A stretch of DNA of 64,000 nucleotides from Sporosarcina sp. ACRSL (GCF_022346605.1 NZ_JAKRNT010000001.1:496001-560000); one strand, 5' to 3'. Shown: positions 36,822 through 47,480, counted from the first letter of the stretch. Notes: generated by a model from the sequence alone, not told the origin. Program-made: numbers and translations.

Positions 36822-36951
36822 GTTGATTGGAGCGGAAGGCGCCGACTCCTGTGGGATCAGCTGGACAGGTAAGACCCCGCAGTGGAGTGAAGCGACCGAG
36901 GAGGCTCACCGCCAGCCCCACGGAAAGCGTGCGCCTGAAGTGGAAATCAAC
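36822..36951 (+). repeat. intergenic inverted-repeat element, copy E
   Basis: It runs from GTTGATTGGAGCGGAAGGCG through CCGACTCCTGTGGG, AAGACCCCGCAGTGGAG and GAGGAGGCTCACCGCC to CCCACGGAAAGCG and GAAGTGGAAATCAAC. GTTGATT and AATCAAC at the two edges are perfect inverted repeats. Confidence 0.88.
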
Positions 36952-37140
36952 ACGTCCAAATTTGAACTTTTATAAAAATAATGTTAGCACAAAAAAACTT
37001 TAACTATATAAGAAATGTAATACGGTCTTAAAACAGTACCCACAAAAACTTGACTCATACATAAACACCTAATAGCGCAATCGGCCCGCTGAATATGATA
37101 CAATCTGCTGTAGTATTCAATACAGGAAGTTGATGATTGA

Positions 37141-39918
37141 ATGGATAATCGTACATATGCAGTCGTTGACTTGGAGACGACTGGACATTCCCCGTCCAGG
37201 GGTGACCGGATCATACAAATCGCGATCGTTTTCATTGAAAACGGAATCATAACGAACAAGTATGCTCGTTTTGTCAATCCAGAACGTGAAATACCTGCGT
37301 TCATCCAACAACTGACAGCCATTACGGATGTAGAAGTAAATTCTGCTCCGACGTTCGATATGATTGCGCAAGAAGTCTCTGAATTGCTTCAAGGGACTGT
37401 CTTTGTCGCGCATAATACCGATTTTGACCTGTCATTTTTACAAAGCGAACTTAAGCGTTGCAAAGTGGCTGGATGGTCGGGAAAGAAAATTGATACCGTG
37501 GAGCTATCTAAAATTCTTTTCCCGTCTTCCTCAAGCTATCGTTTGCAAGACATTGCAGAGGAACTGAATATAGAACTTCCTGCTGCGCATCGGGCAGATG
37601 ACGATGCGGAAGCAACGGCGAATTTATTTTTGACCGCAATAGCAAAGCTTAGGACTTTGCCGGAAGAGACATTGAACTTATTGCATAGACGTTCATTCTC
37701 TTTACGGTCTGATATTTCAACACTTATATACGAAGCGTTGAAGCATGTCCAAAAGACGGGTGGCAGTGGAAAGCTGCCTTTATTTAGAGGGATTCCTTAT
37801 CGGGTTGGCGGGAAGTCATCTTCAGTGTTAGCAACCAGTTGTCCGTATCCGAAATTGGAAAAGGAGAAAATTGCTATTTTGAAGAAAGGCTATCCTTCTT
37901 TTGAATTCCGAAAATCCCAATTGACATTCATGGACACGGTGTGGGAAACAATTACATTACATTCCGAAATCGTGGCCGAAGTTCCTACGGGGGTAGGAAA
38001 AACAGTCGGCTATTTGCTCCCTGCAACGATCCATTCATTGCAGACAGGAAAGCCTGTCGTCATCAGTACGTTCACTAACCATCTTGTCGACCGGATCATA
38101 GAAGATGAAGTAGAGCGTATTCGAAAAATGTTAGGCATCGAATGCACTGCAACCGTCCTGAAAGGAAGGGAGCAGTATATTTCGCTTGGCAAATTCGAAG
38201 AATTATTACGAATTACCGATGAATCGTATGATGAGACATTTACAATTATGCAGATTCTCGTTTGGCTGACAGATACGGAAACGGGAGATGTCAATGAATT
38301 GAATGTATCCGGCGGCGGCCAATTATTTGTCGACAGAATCCGAAAACGGAGTAATCAATTGACAGAAGATGAAAAATCAGCTGATTACCATCAGAGGATG
38401 ATGAACGAATGCAGCCGATCAAACCTCATTATCACGAACCATTCCATGTTGTTATCAGATTCCAACCGTGAACAAAGGATATTCCAAAATATTTCTGGCC
38501 TGATCATTGATGAAGCTCATCAGTTCGTTTACACAGCGGCTAATTCCAAAGAGACGGTCCTTTCCTATATGAATTGGAAATATGTTATGGGTCAGCTAAG
38601 TTCAGATGCCGATGGACAGCTACTCCAACAAATCATGAAACTTTATAGGAAATTCGGCAATTACGGAAATCAAGCATTTGAACAACTTACGGATTCCTTT
38701 GAACAATTCACAAATCTTTTTGACGACGTTGCAAACCTATTGTCGAATCATCGTCCGCAAGCAAAAGGTGGACAGCAGGGAAACCGAGTAATTTTCGCTT
38801 TAGATGAATTGGAGGATAATGGAGCTCTCTTTTCGCAAATGGCTGAAAAGATGAACAACTATGTTCAACATGTGCAAACAATAAGCTCTCGATTGGCTAT
38901 TCACAAAGATAATATGTCGAAGAAAGAGCAGGCATTTTTATCCGAATGGGATTATTGGCTTAGAGAATTAAAAATAAAAGCAGGAGAATGGGTAGAAATC
39001 TTTTTGGACAACGAAACTGATCATTTCACAGTCTGGATCGAAAAGGATAAAAGAAGCTTGCCTGGCAGCCTGAACGTTGTGAAAAGTCCTGTAGACTCTG
39101 CATTGATTATGAAAGACTTTATTAGGGGTCTACAACAACAAATGATTGGAATCGTCTGGACATCAGCAACAATGACGATCGATCAAGATGAACGTTTTGT
39201 TGCAAGACAATTAGGCATAGCGGAAAATGTACGTGTTTTGACTTTTGATGCTCCGGCTCAATTCTATGATAATGCTGGGATATTCATCGTCGAAGACATG
39301 CCATCCATTCAACATGTATCACAAAGTGATTACATTGAAGCAGTCGCGGATGCCGTTGTCCAGACTGTCATTGCGACAGGGGGCAGGCTATTCGTCCTGT
39401 TTACTTCACAAGATATGCTCCGCAAAACATATGAATTAATTTTGGAAAGTGAATTATTGAGTGATTATGCCCTCATTGCACAAGGGGTAAGCTCAGGTAG
39501 TCGAATGAAATTATTGAAGTCGTTCCGACAGTTTGGTAAATCAGTTCTGTTCGGTACAAACAGTTTCTGGGAAGGCGTCGATGTTCCTGGAGAGGCTTTG
39601 TCTGCCGTCATCATTGTCCGGCTGCCGTTCTCATCGCCTGATGAAGTCGTTTTCAAAGCGAGAGCTGCTAAACTCCTCGCGAGCGGTTCAAATCCATTTA
39701 CTCAATTGTCATTGCCAGAAGCAATATTGAGATTTAGACAAGGATTCGGACGACTGATCCGTTCATCTGGAGACAAAGGTTTTTTCATTATTTTGGATCG
39801 ACGCGTTGAAACAAAATCATATGGGAGGCGTTTTTTAGATGCACTCCCTTCGGTTCCTATTCAGAAAGTGTCATTAGAACATATGGTGAATAAGCTCGAA
39901 GATTGTTATAATAAGTAG
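37141..39918 (+). CDS. dinG: DinG-type protein with N-terminal 3'-5' exonuclease domain and helicase domain
   Basis: The 925-aa protein joins a DEDDh exonuclease domain (VVDLETTG at residues 8-15, HNTDFD near 94, HRADDDAEAT near 151) to an XPD-family superfamily 2 helicase core. The core has Walker A PTGVGKT (about 282-288), DEAH (about 458-461) and GFGRLIRS near 867. This is the Bacillus-type DinG of about 930 aa. It lacks the four-cysteine iron-sulfur cluster of E. coli DinG, and related staphylococcal protein acts as a nuclease. Start ATG 37141 has only a weak upstream site. Confidence 0.93.
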   Translation: MDNRTYAVVDLETTGHSPSRGDRIIQIAIVFIENGIITNKYARFVNPEREIPAFIQQLTAITDVEVNSAPTFDMIAQEVSELLQGTVFVAHNTDFDLSFLQSELKRCKVAGWSGKKIDTVELSKILFPSSSSYRLQDIAEELNIELPAAHRADDDAEATANLFLTAIAKLRTLPEETLNLLHRRSFSLRSDISTLIYEALKHVQKTGGSGKLPLFRGIPYRVGGKSSSVLATSCPYPKLEKEKIAILKKGYPSFEFRKSQLTFMDTVWETITLHSEIVAEVPTGVGKTVGYLLPATIHSLQTGKPVVISTFTNHLVDRIIEDEVERIRKMLGIECTATVLKGREQYISLGKFEELLRITDESYDETFTIMQILVWLTDTETGDVNELNVSGGGQLFVDRIRKRSNQLTEDEKSADYHQRMMNECSRSNLIITNHSMLLSDSNREQRIFQNISGLIIDEAHQFVYTAANSKETVLSYMNWKYVMGQLSSDADGQLLQQIMKLYRKFGNYGNQAFEQLTDSFEQFTNLFDDVANLLSNHRPQAKGGQQGNRVIFALDELEDNGALFSQMAEKMNNYVQHVQTISSRLAIHKDNMSKKEQAFLSEWDYWLRELKIKAGEWVEIFLDNETDHFTVWIEKDKRSLPGSLNVVKSPVDSALIMKDFIRGLQQQMIGIVWTSATMTIDQDERFVARQLGIAENVRVLTFDAPAQFYDNAGIFIVEDMPSIQHVSQSDYIEAVADAVVQTVIATGGRLFVLFTSQDMLRKTYELILESELLSDYALIAQGVSSGSRMKLLKSFRQFGKSVLFGTNSFWEGVDVPGEALSAVIIVRLPFSSPDEVVFKARAAKLLASGSNPFTQLSLPEAILRFRQGFGRLIRSSGDKGFFIILDRRVETKSYGRRFLDALPSVPIQKVSLEHMVNKLEDCYNK

Positions 39919-39984
39919 GAATCCAACAATAACGGAATGCAGAAAGCTTTCCAAATTGCAGTTTGAATAGAGGAAGTGAGACTA

Positions 39985-40464
39985 ATGATGAATTGGGTCA
40001 AATTCATCGCAGCTTTCCTTTTGGCATTATCACTTATCATTACTGTCATTGTTTTTTATAATGCCAATGCACCCTTTTCGGCCGCACAGCAAAAGGCGGA
40101 AGCGGATGCATTGAAATCTGGTGCCTTGCAATCCGTAGAGCGAACCGAAATCTACAATGGTACCAATTCGATGGTGACTGTTATTGGCAAAGACGACGAA
40201 GGAAATGATAAAGCGGTTTTCATCGAAGAGAAAACAGGAGAAATTCTCGATGAAGTGGCAATGAAAGATGGAATTGGAGCTCAAACTGCAATTGATACGG
40301 TCAAAGCGGAGCTGTCTGTAACGAAAATCCTCCATGTTTCCCTCGGTTTGGAAGAAGGTCATCCCGTCTGGGAAGTCGCATTTAAAAGCGAAAATGGCAA
40401 ATTGAATTATGTTTATGTCTTTTTCGAAAACGGCGAATGGTGGAAGAGGATTTTAAATCTATAA
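39985..40464 (+). CDS. ypmB: membrane-anchored DUF5590/PepSY-like protein YpmB
   Basis: The product is 159 aa with one N-terminal membrane segment (about residues 5-26) and an extracellular region with two PepSY-like folds. ATG 39985 or 39988 is the start, after AGGAAGTGAG; GTG 39976 lies within that site. It matches ypmB, which lies between dinG and aspB in B. subtilis, and ypmA is missing. Role unknown; PepSY domains often bind or inhibit wall or protease partners. Confidence 0.85.
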   Translation: MMNWVKFIAAFLLALSLIITVIVFYNANAPFSAAQQKAEADALKSGALQSVERTEIYNGTNSMVTVIGKDDEGNDKAVFIEEKTGEILDEVAMKDGIGAQTAIDTVKAELSVTKILHVSLGLEEGHPVWEVAFKSENGKLNYVYVFFENGEWWKRILNL

Positions 40465-40500
40465 TAAGACAGATGTAAGGCATTAAAGGGAGTGATTCAA

Positions 40501-41694
40501 TTGACAAAGAAGTTAGCGGCTAGAGTAAGTACATTATCACCGTCTACAACCCTTGCCATAACGGCCAAAGCAAAAGAGATGAAAGAGTCAGGAATTGACG
40601 TTATCGGTCTAGGGGCAGGGGAGCCTGATTACAATACACCGGATAACATCTTGGATGCTGCTTATCAATCGATGAAAGAAGGCAAGACGAAGTATACCCC
40701 TTCTGGTGGACTTCCCGCACTGAAAGATGCGATCATCTCAAAATTGAAAAACGATCAGCAGCTCGATTATTCAAGACAGGAAATTATGATCGGGATAGGT
40801 GCGAAACATGTTCTTTATACGCTGTTTCAAGTCCTACTTGACCCGGGAGATGAAGTGATCATTCCGACTCCCTATTGGGTGAGCTATCCTGAGCAAGTGA
40901 AGCTTGCTGGCGGCGCTCCCGTTTTCATCGAAAGTACAGCGGATTCTAGTTTTAAAGTGACCGCACACCAAATTAAGGAAGCAATCACTTCAAAAACGAA
41001 AGCTGTTATTATTAACTCCCCGGGTAATCCGACAGGAATGATCTATTCACGCGATGAGCTCCAACAAATAGCGGAAGTTTGTCAAGAGAAGGATATTTGG
41101 ATCATTTCAGACGAGATTTATGAAAAATTGATATACGGTGGAGAGAAGCATATTTCAATTGCACAGCTTTCGGATGATGCGAAAAGTCGGACGTTTATCA
41201 TTAATGGAGTTTCCAAATCACATTCGATGACTGGCTGGAGAATCGGATACATCGCAGGTGACGCTCAGGTTGTCGGAGCAATGACGAATTTGGCAAGTCA
41301 TTCGACATCAAATCCGACGACGACATCACAATATGCGGCAATTGAAGCTTATGTTGGCCCTCAAGACGCAGTTGAAATTATGCGTAAAGATTTCGAGTCG
41401 AGACTCGAGCGTATTTATCCTCAACTAGCGGCCATTCCGGGCTTTACGGTCGTTAAACCACAAGGTGCTTTCTATTTGCTGCCCGAAGTTTCGGAAGCAA
41501 TGAAAAAGACTGGTTTTACGAATGTGGATGAATTTGCATCTGCCTTGTTAACAGAAGCAAAAGTTGCAGTTATACCTGGTTCCGGTTTCGGTTCACCCAA
41601 TACGATCCGATTGTCTTATGCGACATCAATCGAACAGCTTGAAGAAGCAGTGAAACGAATCCATTCATATGTAGAAGCGAACTGGAAAGAATAA
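40501..41694 (+). CDS. aspB: aspartate aminotransferase
   Basis: AspB interconverts aspartate and oxaloacetate with glutamate and 2-oxoglutarate. This class I PLP enzyme is 397 aa from TTG 40501. It has SPGNPTGM near residue 174, DEIYEKL near 203 and the PLP lysine in [16 protein letters not shown] near 238. GTG 40492 is in frame but lies inside the AAGGGAGTG ribosome-site region. It is followed by asnS after 23 bases, tying aspartate supply to asparaginyl-tRNA. Confidence 0.95.
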   Translation: MTKKLAARVSTLSPSTTLAITAKAKEMKESGIDVIGLGAGEPDYNTPDNILDAAYQSMKEGKTKYTPSGGLPALKDAIISKLKNDQQLDYSRQEIMIGIGAKHVLYTLFQVLLDPGDEVIIPTPYWVSYPEQVKLAGGAPVFIESTADSSFKVTAHQIKEAITSKTKAVIINSPGNPTGMIYSRDELQQIAEVCQEKDIWIISDEIYEKLIYGGEKHISIAQLSDDAKSRTFIINGVSKSHSMTGWRIGYIAGDAQVVGAMTNLASHSTSNPTTTSQYAAIEAYVGPQDAVEIMRKDFESRLERIYPQLAAIPGFTVVKPQGAFYLLPEVSEAMKKTGFTNVDEFASALLTEAKVAVIPGSGFGSPNTIRLSYATSIEQLEEAVKRIHSYVEANWKE

Positions 41695-41717
41695 TAGTCA
41701 TACTCACGGAGGTACTT

Positions 41718-43013
41718 ATGAAAACAATTATGATTCACGAAATGCCCGATCACGTAGGTGAAACTGTCAGGATCGGAGCTTGGCTAGCAAATAAAAGATC
41801 AAGCGGTAAAATCGCTTTCCTACAACTTCGCGATGGATCAGGTTTTGTCCAAGGCGTTGTCGTCAAGGAAGTTGTTGGGGAAGATGTATTCGCGAAAGCG
41901 AAATCAATCAATCAGGAATCGTCTCTTTACGTCACTGCAGAAGTGACAGAAGACGAACGTTCTTCATTCGGAGTCGAACTGCAAGTGAAAGATATTGAAA
42001 TTATTCACGAGGCGGTTGATTACCCAATTACTCCAAAAGAGCATGGAACTGAATTCCTAATGGATAACCGTCATTTGTGGTTACGGTCCCGCAAACAGCA
42101 TGCAGTCATGAAAATTCGGAATGAAATCATCCGCTCCACATATGAATTTTTCCATATGAATGGTTTTGTTAAAATAGATCCTCCAATATTGACGGGCTCT
42201 TCACCTGAAGGAACTACCGAACTATTCCACACGAAATACTTCGATGAAGACGCTTATTTATCCCAATCTGGGCAACTCTACATGGAAGCTGCAGCAATGG
42301 CTCTTGGGAAAGTGTTTTCCTTCGGACCGACATTCCGTGCAGAAAAGTCGAAAACACGCCGTCATTTAATTGAATTCTGGATGATTGAACCGGAAATGGC
42401 GTTCGTGCAACACGAGGAAAGCTTGGAAATCCAAGAGCAATATGTATCGCATATCGTGCAGTCTGTTTTGCAAAACTGCCCATTAGAGTTGGAGCGACTT
42501 GGCAGGGACGTTTCGAAACTAGAAAAAATCCAGGCTCCATTCCCACGAATCACTTATGATGATGCTATTAAATTCCTTCACGAGAAAGGCTTTGATGATA
42601 TCGAGTGGGGAGATGATTTCGGTGCTCCGCACGAAACAGCGATTGCCGAAAGCTTTGATATGCCTGTATTCATTGTTAATTATCCTAAAGATATTAAATC
42701 ATTCTATATGCAGCCACACCCAGATCGAGACGATGTCGTCCTATGCGCTGATTTGATTGCCCCTGAAGGATACGGGGAAATTATCGGCGGTTCAGAACGC
42801 ATTTATGATTATGAATTGATGAAGCAACGGATCCAAGAGCATAATCTCGATGAATCTGCCTATGAATGGTATTTGGAGTTAAGTAAATATGGAGCTGTTC
42901 CACATTCAGGCTTTGGTCTTGGTTTGGAACGGACAGTGGCATGGATTTCCGGAGTTGAACACGTCCGGGAAACGATTCCATTCCCTCGTCTTTTGAATCG
43001 TCTATATCCTTAA
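41718..43013 (+). CDS. asnS: asparaginyl-tRNA synthetase
   Basis: AsnS charges tRNA-Asn. The class IIb enzyme is 431 aa, with an OB-fold anticodon domain (about residues 1-105) and a catalytic core. Motif 2 [21 protein letters not shown] is near 207, and motif 3 [15 protein letters not shown] is near 398. ACGGAGG precedes ATG 41718. No T-box leader is present, as the gap to aspB is short. Confidence 0.97.
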   Translation: MKTIMIHEMPDHVGETVRIGAWLANKRSSGKIAFLQLRDGSGFVQGVVVKEVVGEDVFAKAKSINQESSLYVTAEVTEDERSSFGVELQVKDIEIIHEAVDYPITPKEHGTEFLMDNRHLWLRSRKQHAVMKIRNEIIRSTYEFFHMNGFVKIDPPILTGSSPEGTTELFHTKYFDEDAYLSQSGQLYMEAAAMALGKVFSFGPTFRAEKSKTRRHLIEFWMIEPEMAFVQHEESLEIQEQYVSHIVQSVLQNCPLELERLGRDVSKLEKIQAPFPRITYDDAIKFLHEKGFDDIEWGDDFGAPHETAIAESFDMPVFIVNYPKDIKSFYMQPHPDRDDVVLCADLIAPEGYGEIIGGSERIYDYELMKQRIQEHNLDESAYEWYLELSKYGAVPHSGFGLGLERTVAWISGVEHVRETIPFPRLLNRLYP

Positions 43014-43049
43014 AACACATGAATTCTTATAAATAGTGAGGTGTTCGGC

Positions 43050-43757
43050 ATGCATGATGAAGAACGGCTCCAAATTTGGATTAAGCAGGGAAATGTCACC
43101 ATTTCCCAGCTTTTTTTTCAGCACTATAAAGCTTTAGATATAAAAGATGTCGATGCAATGCTTCTACTCCATATGTTTGCATTCCAGACGGAAGGCTCAC
43201 AATTTCCAACACCTTCTGATCTAGCAGCACGTATGCATCTATCTGAGAACCAAGTGTCAGAAATTCTCCAACGTCTCATGCAACGAGGCTTATTGGAGAT
43301 CCAGCAGAGTCAGGATGAAAACGGGGTACTGTACGAACAATTTTCGATGCTGCCTTTATGGAATCGGCTTGTAAACATCGTTTTAGCTGAAAAGAACGTA
43401 AAGGAAGAGCAGAAGGAAAAAGATGAAGAAGGAGAAATCTTCACATTGTTTGAACAAGAGTTCGGCCGTCTATTATCTCCAATGGAATGTGAAACGATTA
43501 CAATGTGGTTGGATGAAGATGGACATGCTGTCCAAATTATTAGGGCTGCATTGAAAGAGGCTGTTCTTGCGCAAAAACTAAGTTTACGCTATATTGACCG
43601 TATTTTGTTTGAATGGAAGAAAAAAAGAGTGAAAACGTTGAATGATGTTGAGAAGCAATCTAAATCATTTAGGACAGCAATAATGCGTCCAGCTCAAAAT
43701 CAGGAATCCGTCGTTAAAAAGGTTCCTTTTTATAATTGGCTGGAAGAACGGGAATAG
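43050..43757 (+). CDS. dnaD: DNA replication initiation protein DnaD
   Basis: DnaD helps load the replicative helicase at oriC and at restart sites in Firmicutes. The protein is 235 aa, with an N-terminal winged helix (about residues 20-95) and a DnaD/DnaB C-terminal domain (about 125-200, FEQEFGRLLSPMECETI then YIDRILFEWKKKRVKT). ATG 43050 follows GTGAGGTG; the in-frame GTG 43041 lies in that site. It is grouped with nth, as in B. subtilis. Confidence 0.94.
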   Translation: MHDEERLQIWIKQGNVTISQLFFQHYKALDIKDVDAMLLLHMFAFQTEGSQFPTPSDLAARMHLSENQVSEILQRLMQRGLLEIQQSQDENGVLYEQFSMLPLWNRLVNIVLAEKNVKEEQKEKDEEGEIFTLFEQEFGRLLSPMECETITMWLDEDGHAVQIIRAALKEAVLAQKLSLRYIDRILFEWKKKRVKTLNDVEKQSKSFRTAIMRPAQNQESVVKKVPFYNWLEERE

Positions 43758-43767
43758 GTGATAGTCT

Positions 43768-44418
43768 ATGTTGACGAAGAAACAATGGGAAATCTGTCTC
43801 GAAGAATTCGGCAGGATGTTTCCAGATGCTCATTGTGAATTGGTGCACGACAACGCTTTTGAGCTGCTTGTCGCCACATTACTCTCCGCTCAATGTACAG
43901 ATGTACTTGTGAACCGAGTGACCGCGGATTTATTCAAAAAATATAAAAAACCCGAAGACTATTTGGCAGTAGATATCGAGGAGCTACAAAATGATATTCG
44001 TTCAATTGGCTTATATCGAAATAAGGCAAAAAACATTCAAGCATTGAGCGCTCTTCTAATTGAAAAATTTGACGGTGAGGTACCAGCCGACCGGGATACG
44101 CTCACTACTTTTCCTGGTGTCGGCAGGAAAACGGCAAATGTCGTCGTTTCCAACGCATTCGGTATCCCAGCAATGGCCGTTGACACGCATGTTGAGCGTG
44201 TTGCGAAACGGCTCGGCATGAATCGATGGAAAGACACACCTCTCATGGTCGAAGAAAAAATCATGAGATGGACGCCTATGGAAAAATGGACGGACACACA
44301 CCATCAAATCATTTTCTTTGGACGATATCATTGCAAAGCCCAAAATCCTGCTTGCCCTGAATGTCCACTGCTACCGTTGTGCAGGGAAGGTAAGAAGCGG
44401 ATGAAAGGCATTGCGTAA
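43768..44418 (+). CDS. nth: endonuclease III
   Basis: Nth removes oxidised pyrimidines and nicks abasic sites in base excision repair. The 216-aa protein has the helix-hairpin-helix FPGVGRKTANVV with catalytic lysine near residue 119, catalytic Asp in VDTHVERVA near 138, and a C-terminal 4Fe-4S ligand set C-x6-C-x2-C-x5-C in CKAQNPACPECPLLPLC. All key residues are intact. The 3' end overlaps the ypoC start region. Confidence 0.97.
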   Translation: MLTKKQWEICLEEFGRMFPDAHCELVHDNAFELLVATLLSAQCTDVLVNRVTADLFKKYKKPEDYLAVDIEELQNDIRSIGLYRNKAKNIQALSALLIEKFDGEVPADRDTLTTFPGVGRKTANVVVSNAFGIPAMAVDTHVERVAKRLGMNRWKDTPLMVEEKIMRWTPMEKWTDTHHQIIFFGRYHCKAQNPACPECPLLPLCREGKKRMKGIA

Positions 44419-44755
44419 TCCGAACATGGATAGAAAAGAAATGCTTTATTCTTTCTGGAACAACTGGTTAGACTTGAAAGAGGAGATTGAGGGAGCTTAT
44501 AAGCGTAAAGACCCTGCCGTTTCGATCATGATGGAAACGGCTATAGAAAATTACTTGATGATGCTTGAATTATTTTTACTTGTCAATCCTTCCGATTCAT
44601 CCAGTTCGAGATTTTCAATTGAACCTTTGAATGGAAAAGAGCGGCTTGAATTCATTCGCGGCAAGATAGCCGGGCATTATGCGTACGTTCAATTGGATGC
44701 TTTATATACGGAAGCAATGAAAAAAGCGGTGAGCCGATTGGCAATGAAAAAATAA
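44411..44755 (+). CDS. ypoC: conserved small protein YpoC
   Basis: The product is up to 114 aa from TTG 44411, overlapping nth by 8 bases; ATG 44426 is an alternative with a poor ribosome site. The protein is helical and soluble and has no known catalytic motif. Its place between nth and ponA matches B. subtilis ypoC. Function is unknown. Confidence 0.8.
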   Translation: MRNPNMDRKEMLYSFWNNWLDLKEEIEGAYKRKDPAVSIMMETAIENYLMMLELFLLVNPSDSSSSRFSIEPLNGKERLEFIRGKIAGHYAYVQLDALYTEAMKKAVSRLAMKK

Positions 44756-44795
44756 AAAGCCTGAAGGGATTATTCCTATCCCTTCAGGCTTTTTT
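44755..44795. terminator. bidirectional terminator between ypoC and ponA
   Basis: A 17-bp stem, AAAAGCCTGAAGGGAT and its complement around a 7-base loop, ends in T on the plus strand and in T on the minus strand too. Confidence 0.94.
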
Positions 44796-44797
44796 GA

Positions 44798-47458
44798 TTA
44801 GCTATTGCTTCCGTCATCGGTACCGCTGTCAGCACCGTCATTTCCACCGGTACCAGGGTCGGTTGTTTCATCACCTGGATTGTCGGAACCGTCATCAGTA
44901 GATTCATCTCTTCCGTTGTTTCCACCATTATTCCCGTTGTTTCCATTATTACCGCTGTTTCCGTTGTTGCCGTTATTTCCATTGTTCCAGTTTCCATTGT
45001 TATTCCCGTTATTGTTTTGATCATCGCCGTCACTATTATTTTCACTTCCGTCATCCATCCAAGAGTCATCTTCATTCTGATCTTCAATGAGCAGGGAAGT
45101 GGAGGCAGGACTGCTTTGGATTTCTCCTGAAATCGCTGTAACATAGAAGACGTAAGTGCGACCGATTTCTACTCCGGAGAATGTAACAGCATGCTCGGAA
45201 GTCGTCGTCATGCTCTGTGGCTCGCTGCCGTCTACTGCGACGGAAACATTGAACTGTACTGGCTCAGGAAGAAGATACTCATCAGGATTGTCGTATGACC
45301 AATTCAATGAGACTGAGTTCGTCGCTTCGTCATATTGAGCAGATAATCCGCTTGGCGCTTCCAGTTCAGTAATATACTCTTCATCCATTTCTGTTGGCAC
45401 AGTTCCTCTAACAAATAGTTCTGTGCTCTTCAGCGCATCAGGTGTTGAATTGCTCGCGAGAATCGGAGGGTTTGAGCCCTTCACGATGACCGCCTCTTCA
45501 ACAGAGCTCGGTTGCTTAAACCGTGGAGTAGTCTTTCCTGCAACCAGATCGGTCATGACATTCCTGAAGAGGATTTGTGGCACATATCGGCCGCGATCAT
45601 ATGTTGTAATCGGGGTTTTAAAGTCTTTATAGCCGCCCCAAACGGAAATTGTATATTCTGTCGTATAACCGGTGAACCAGCTATCCGGTACATCGGTATT
45701 TTTCATTCCTCTTTCGTTCATCGTTTTTGCATCATAGTTTGTTGTACCTGTCTTACCGGCCATATCCAGTCCGGATACGCCCGCCGTTTTCCCGGTTCCA
45801 TAAGAGATGACATCACGTAAAATATCAGTCACCATATAGGCGGTGGAATCCTTCATGACAGTTACAGGATCTGGTGCCAAGCTACGCTCGGTTTTTCCAT
45901 CACGGAAAATGATTTTCTTGACGGCATGAGGTTTCGTATAAATGCCGCCATTGCCGAACGGAGCAAAGGCGCCTGCCATTTCAATTGTAGAGAATTGATA
46001 TTCCCCTCCGCCGATAGCAAGCGTGGAAGTCATATCTCCATATTTCAGCCCAAGCTTTCCTGCAAATTCACGGGCCCGTTTCGTTCCAACCTCCTCGAAT
46101 ACTTTGATGGCTGGAATATTTCTCGAACGGTACAAAGCTTCCCTTGCCGTAATCGGTCCAAGGTATTTCCCGTCAACGTTACGAATCGAAATATCGGTGC
46201 CTTTGTACTTATAAGGTTCATCGACAACAACATGTGCAGTTGACCAGCTTTCATGTTCGATAATCGGACCGTATGACAAAATTGGTTTTATAACCGAACC
46301 TGGTTGTCTAGGGTTATCACCGGAAGCGAAGTTCAAATTACGCCCAGTGTAATTCCGTCCACCACCGATCGCAACGATTTCACCTGTTTTCGTATCAAGG
46401 ACAGTCATACCAGCCTGCATTTCATCTGATTCATAAATCGGAGAATTAATCGCTTTTTCAACCGATTGCTGGGCTGCAGGGTCAAGTGCTGTTTGAATGG
46501 TCACTCCTTCTGAAAGGACGTCCATCATACCAGCCTCTTCCAATTCATCCAGCACGATATCGACATAAGCTTGATATTTTGTGTTCTTATTTTCTTGACG
46601 TCTTTCCTCAGGAAGTAATGTTTCTGTCACAGGAATGGCTTTGGCCTTTTCCATCTGTTCCTTAGTTATTTTATCATGTTTGTACATAAGACTAAGCACG
46701 GTATTCCGACGTTGTTCAGCCCGCTCAGGGTTTTTAAACGGATTGTATCTGTTCGGGGATTGGGGCATTCCAGCCAACAACGCCATTTCATGCAACTCGA
46801 GTTCATCGAGTTCTTTACCATAGAAATCTTTTGCAGCTGTTCCAATTCCATAAATGTTTCCTGACATGAGGATTTTATTGAAATACATCTCAAAAATCTC
46901 ATCTTTTTCATATTCCTGTTCCAGCTTGAACGCAAGCCATGCTTCTTGAGCTTTTCTCTTCAACGTCTTTTCATTCGAAAGAAAGGAGTTCTTTATGACT
47001 TGCTGTGTGAGGGTGGAAGCTCCTTGTGAGCCGAATCCACTACGGAAGTTTGCTAAGACAGCACCGCCCAAACGCCAGAAATCCATACCGTGGTGTTTAT
47101 AGAAACGGACGTCCTCGGTTGCAAGTACGGCGTCTTTCATTAGCTGTGGTATCTCCTCGTAAGGGACGAACTCTCGTTTTTCCGCACCAAATTTCATAAA
47201 TACATTTCCATTACGATCGACAAAATTAGACGTAAGCGGATCTTTCAAAAGGCTTTCATCTAAATCGGGTGCACTACTTGCATAGAAAGCAAAAAGCCCA
47301 GCTCCGCCAATCAATACCGCAACGCCTAATGCAATGGTGGCAAGGATAATTTTTTTGATGATATTGCCACCAGTCTTCTTCTTTTTATTTTTTCCGCGCT
47401 TTCTCTCCGTCTCCATTTGTTGGCGACGTGCTGCACGGGATTTAGTTTGATCACTCAT
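44798..47458 (-). CDS. ponA: class A penicillin-binding protein 1
   Basis: PonA polymerises and crosslinks peptidoglycan outside the membrane. The 886-aa protein has a basic cytoplasmic tail, one membrane helix (about residues 36-56) and a GT51 glycosyltransferase domain with EDVRFYKHHG near 112. The transpeptidase domain has active Ser in PGSVIKP near 389, SRN near 444 and KTGTTN near 568. A fibronectin-III-like domain (about 700-785) follows, then a tail very rich in Asn and Gly (about 804-860) and in Asp, Gly, Ser and Thr to the end. It is cotranscribed with recU upstream. Confidence 0.96.
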   Translation of the reverse strand: MSDQTKSRAARRQQMETERKRGKNKKKKTGGNIIKKIILATIALGVAVLIGGAGLFAFYASSAPDLDESLLKDPLTSNFVDRNGNVFMKFGAEKREFVPYEEIPQLMKDAVLATEDVRFYKHHGMDFWRLGGAVLANFRSGFGSQGASTLTQQVIKNSFLSNEKTLKRKAQEAWLAFKLEQEYEKDEIFEMYFNKILMSGNIYGIGTAAKDFYGKELDELELHEMALLAGMPQSPNRYNPFKNPERAEQRRNTVLSLMYKHDKITKEQMEKAKAIPVTETLLPEERRQENKNTKYQAYVDIVLDELEEAGMMDVLSEGVTIQTALDPAAQQSVEKAINSPIYESDEMQAGMTVLDTKTGEIVAIGGGRNYTGRNLNFASGDNPRQPGSVIKPILSYGPIIEHESWSTAHVVVDEPYKYKGTDISIRNVDGKYLGPITAREALYRSRNIPAIKVFEEVGTKRAREFAGKLGLKYGDMTSTLAIGGGEYQFSTIEMAGAFAPFGNGGIYTKPHAVKKIIFRDGKTERSLAPDPVTVMKDSTAYMVTDILRDVISYGTGKTAGVSGLDMAGKTGTTNYDAKTMNERGMKNTDVPDSWFTGYTTEYTISVWGGYKDFKTPITTYDRGRYVPQILFRNVMTDLVAGKTTPRFKQPSSVEEAVIVKGSNPPILASNSTPDALKSTELFVRGTVPTEMDEEYITELEAPSGLSAQYDEATNSVSLNWSYDNPDEYLLPEPVQFNVSVAVDGSEPQSMTTTSEHAVTFSGVEIGRTYVFYVTAISGEIQSSPASTSLLIEDQNEDDSWMDDGSENNSDGDDQNNNGNNNGNWNNGNNGNNGNSGNNGNNGNNGGNNGRDESTDDGSDNPGDETTDPGTGGNDGADSGTDDGSNS

Positions 47459-47480
47459 ATGTTTACCTGCCTTTCAATCG

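Noticed and set aside
36822-36951. Repeat copy E as an insertion sequence end
   Set aside because: No transposase gene or clear target duplication is visible; kept as a non-coding repeat only.
44776-45144. 122-codon minus-strand frame rich in Met and Thr within ponA
   Set aside because: It is the same-strand shadow frame of the Asn/Gly repeat coding region of ponA.
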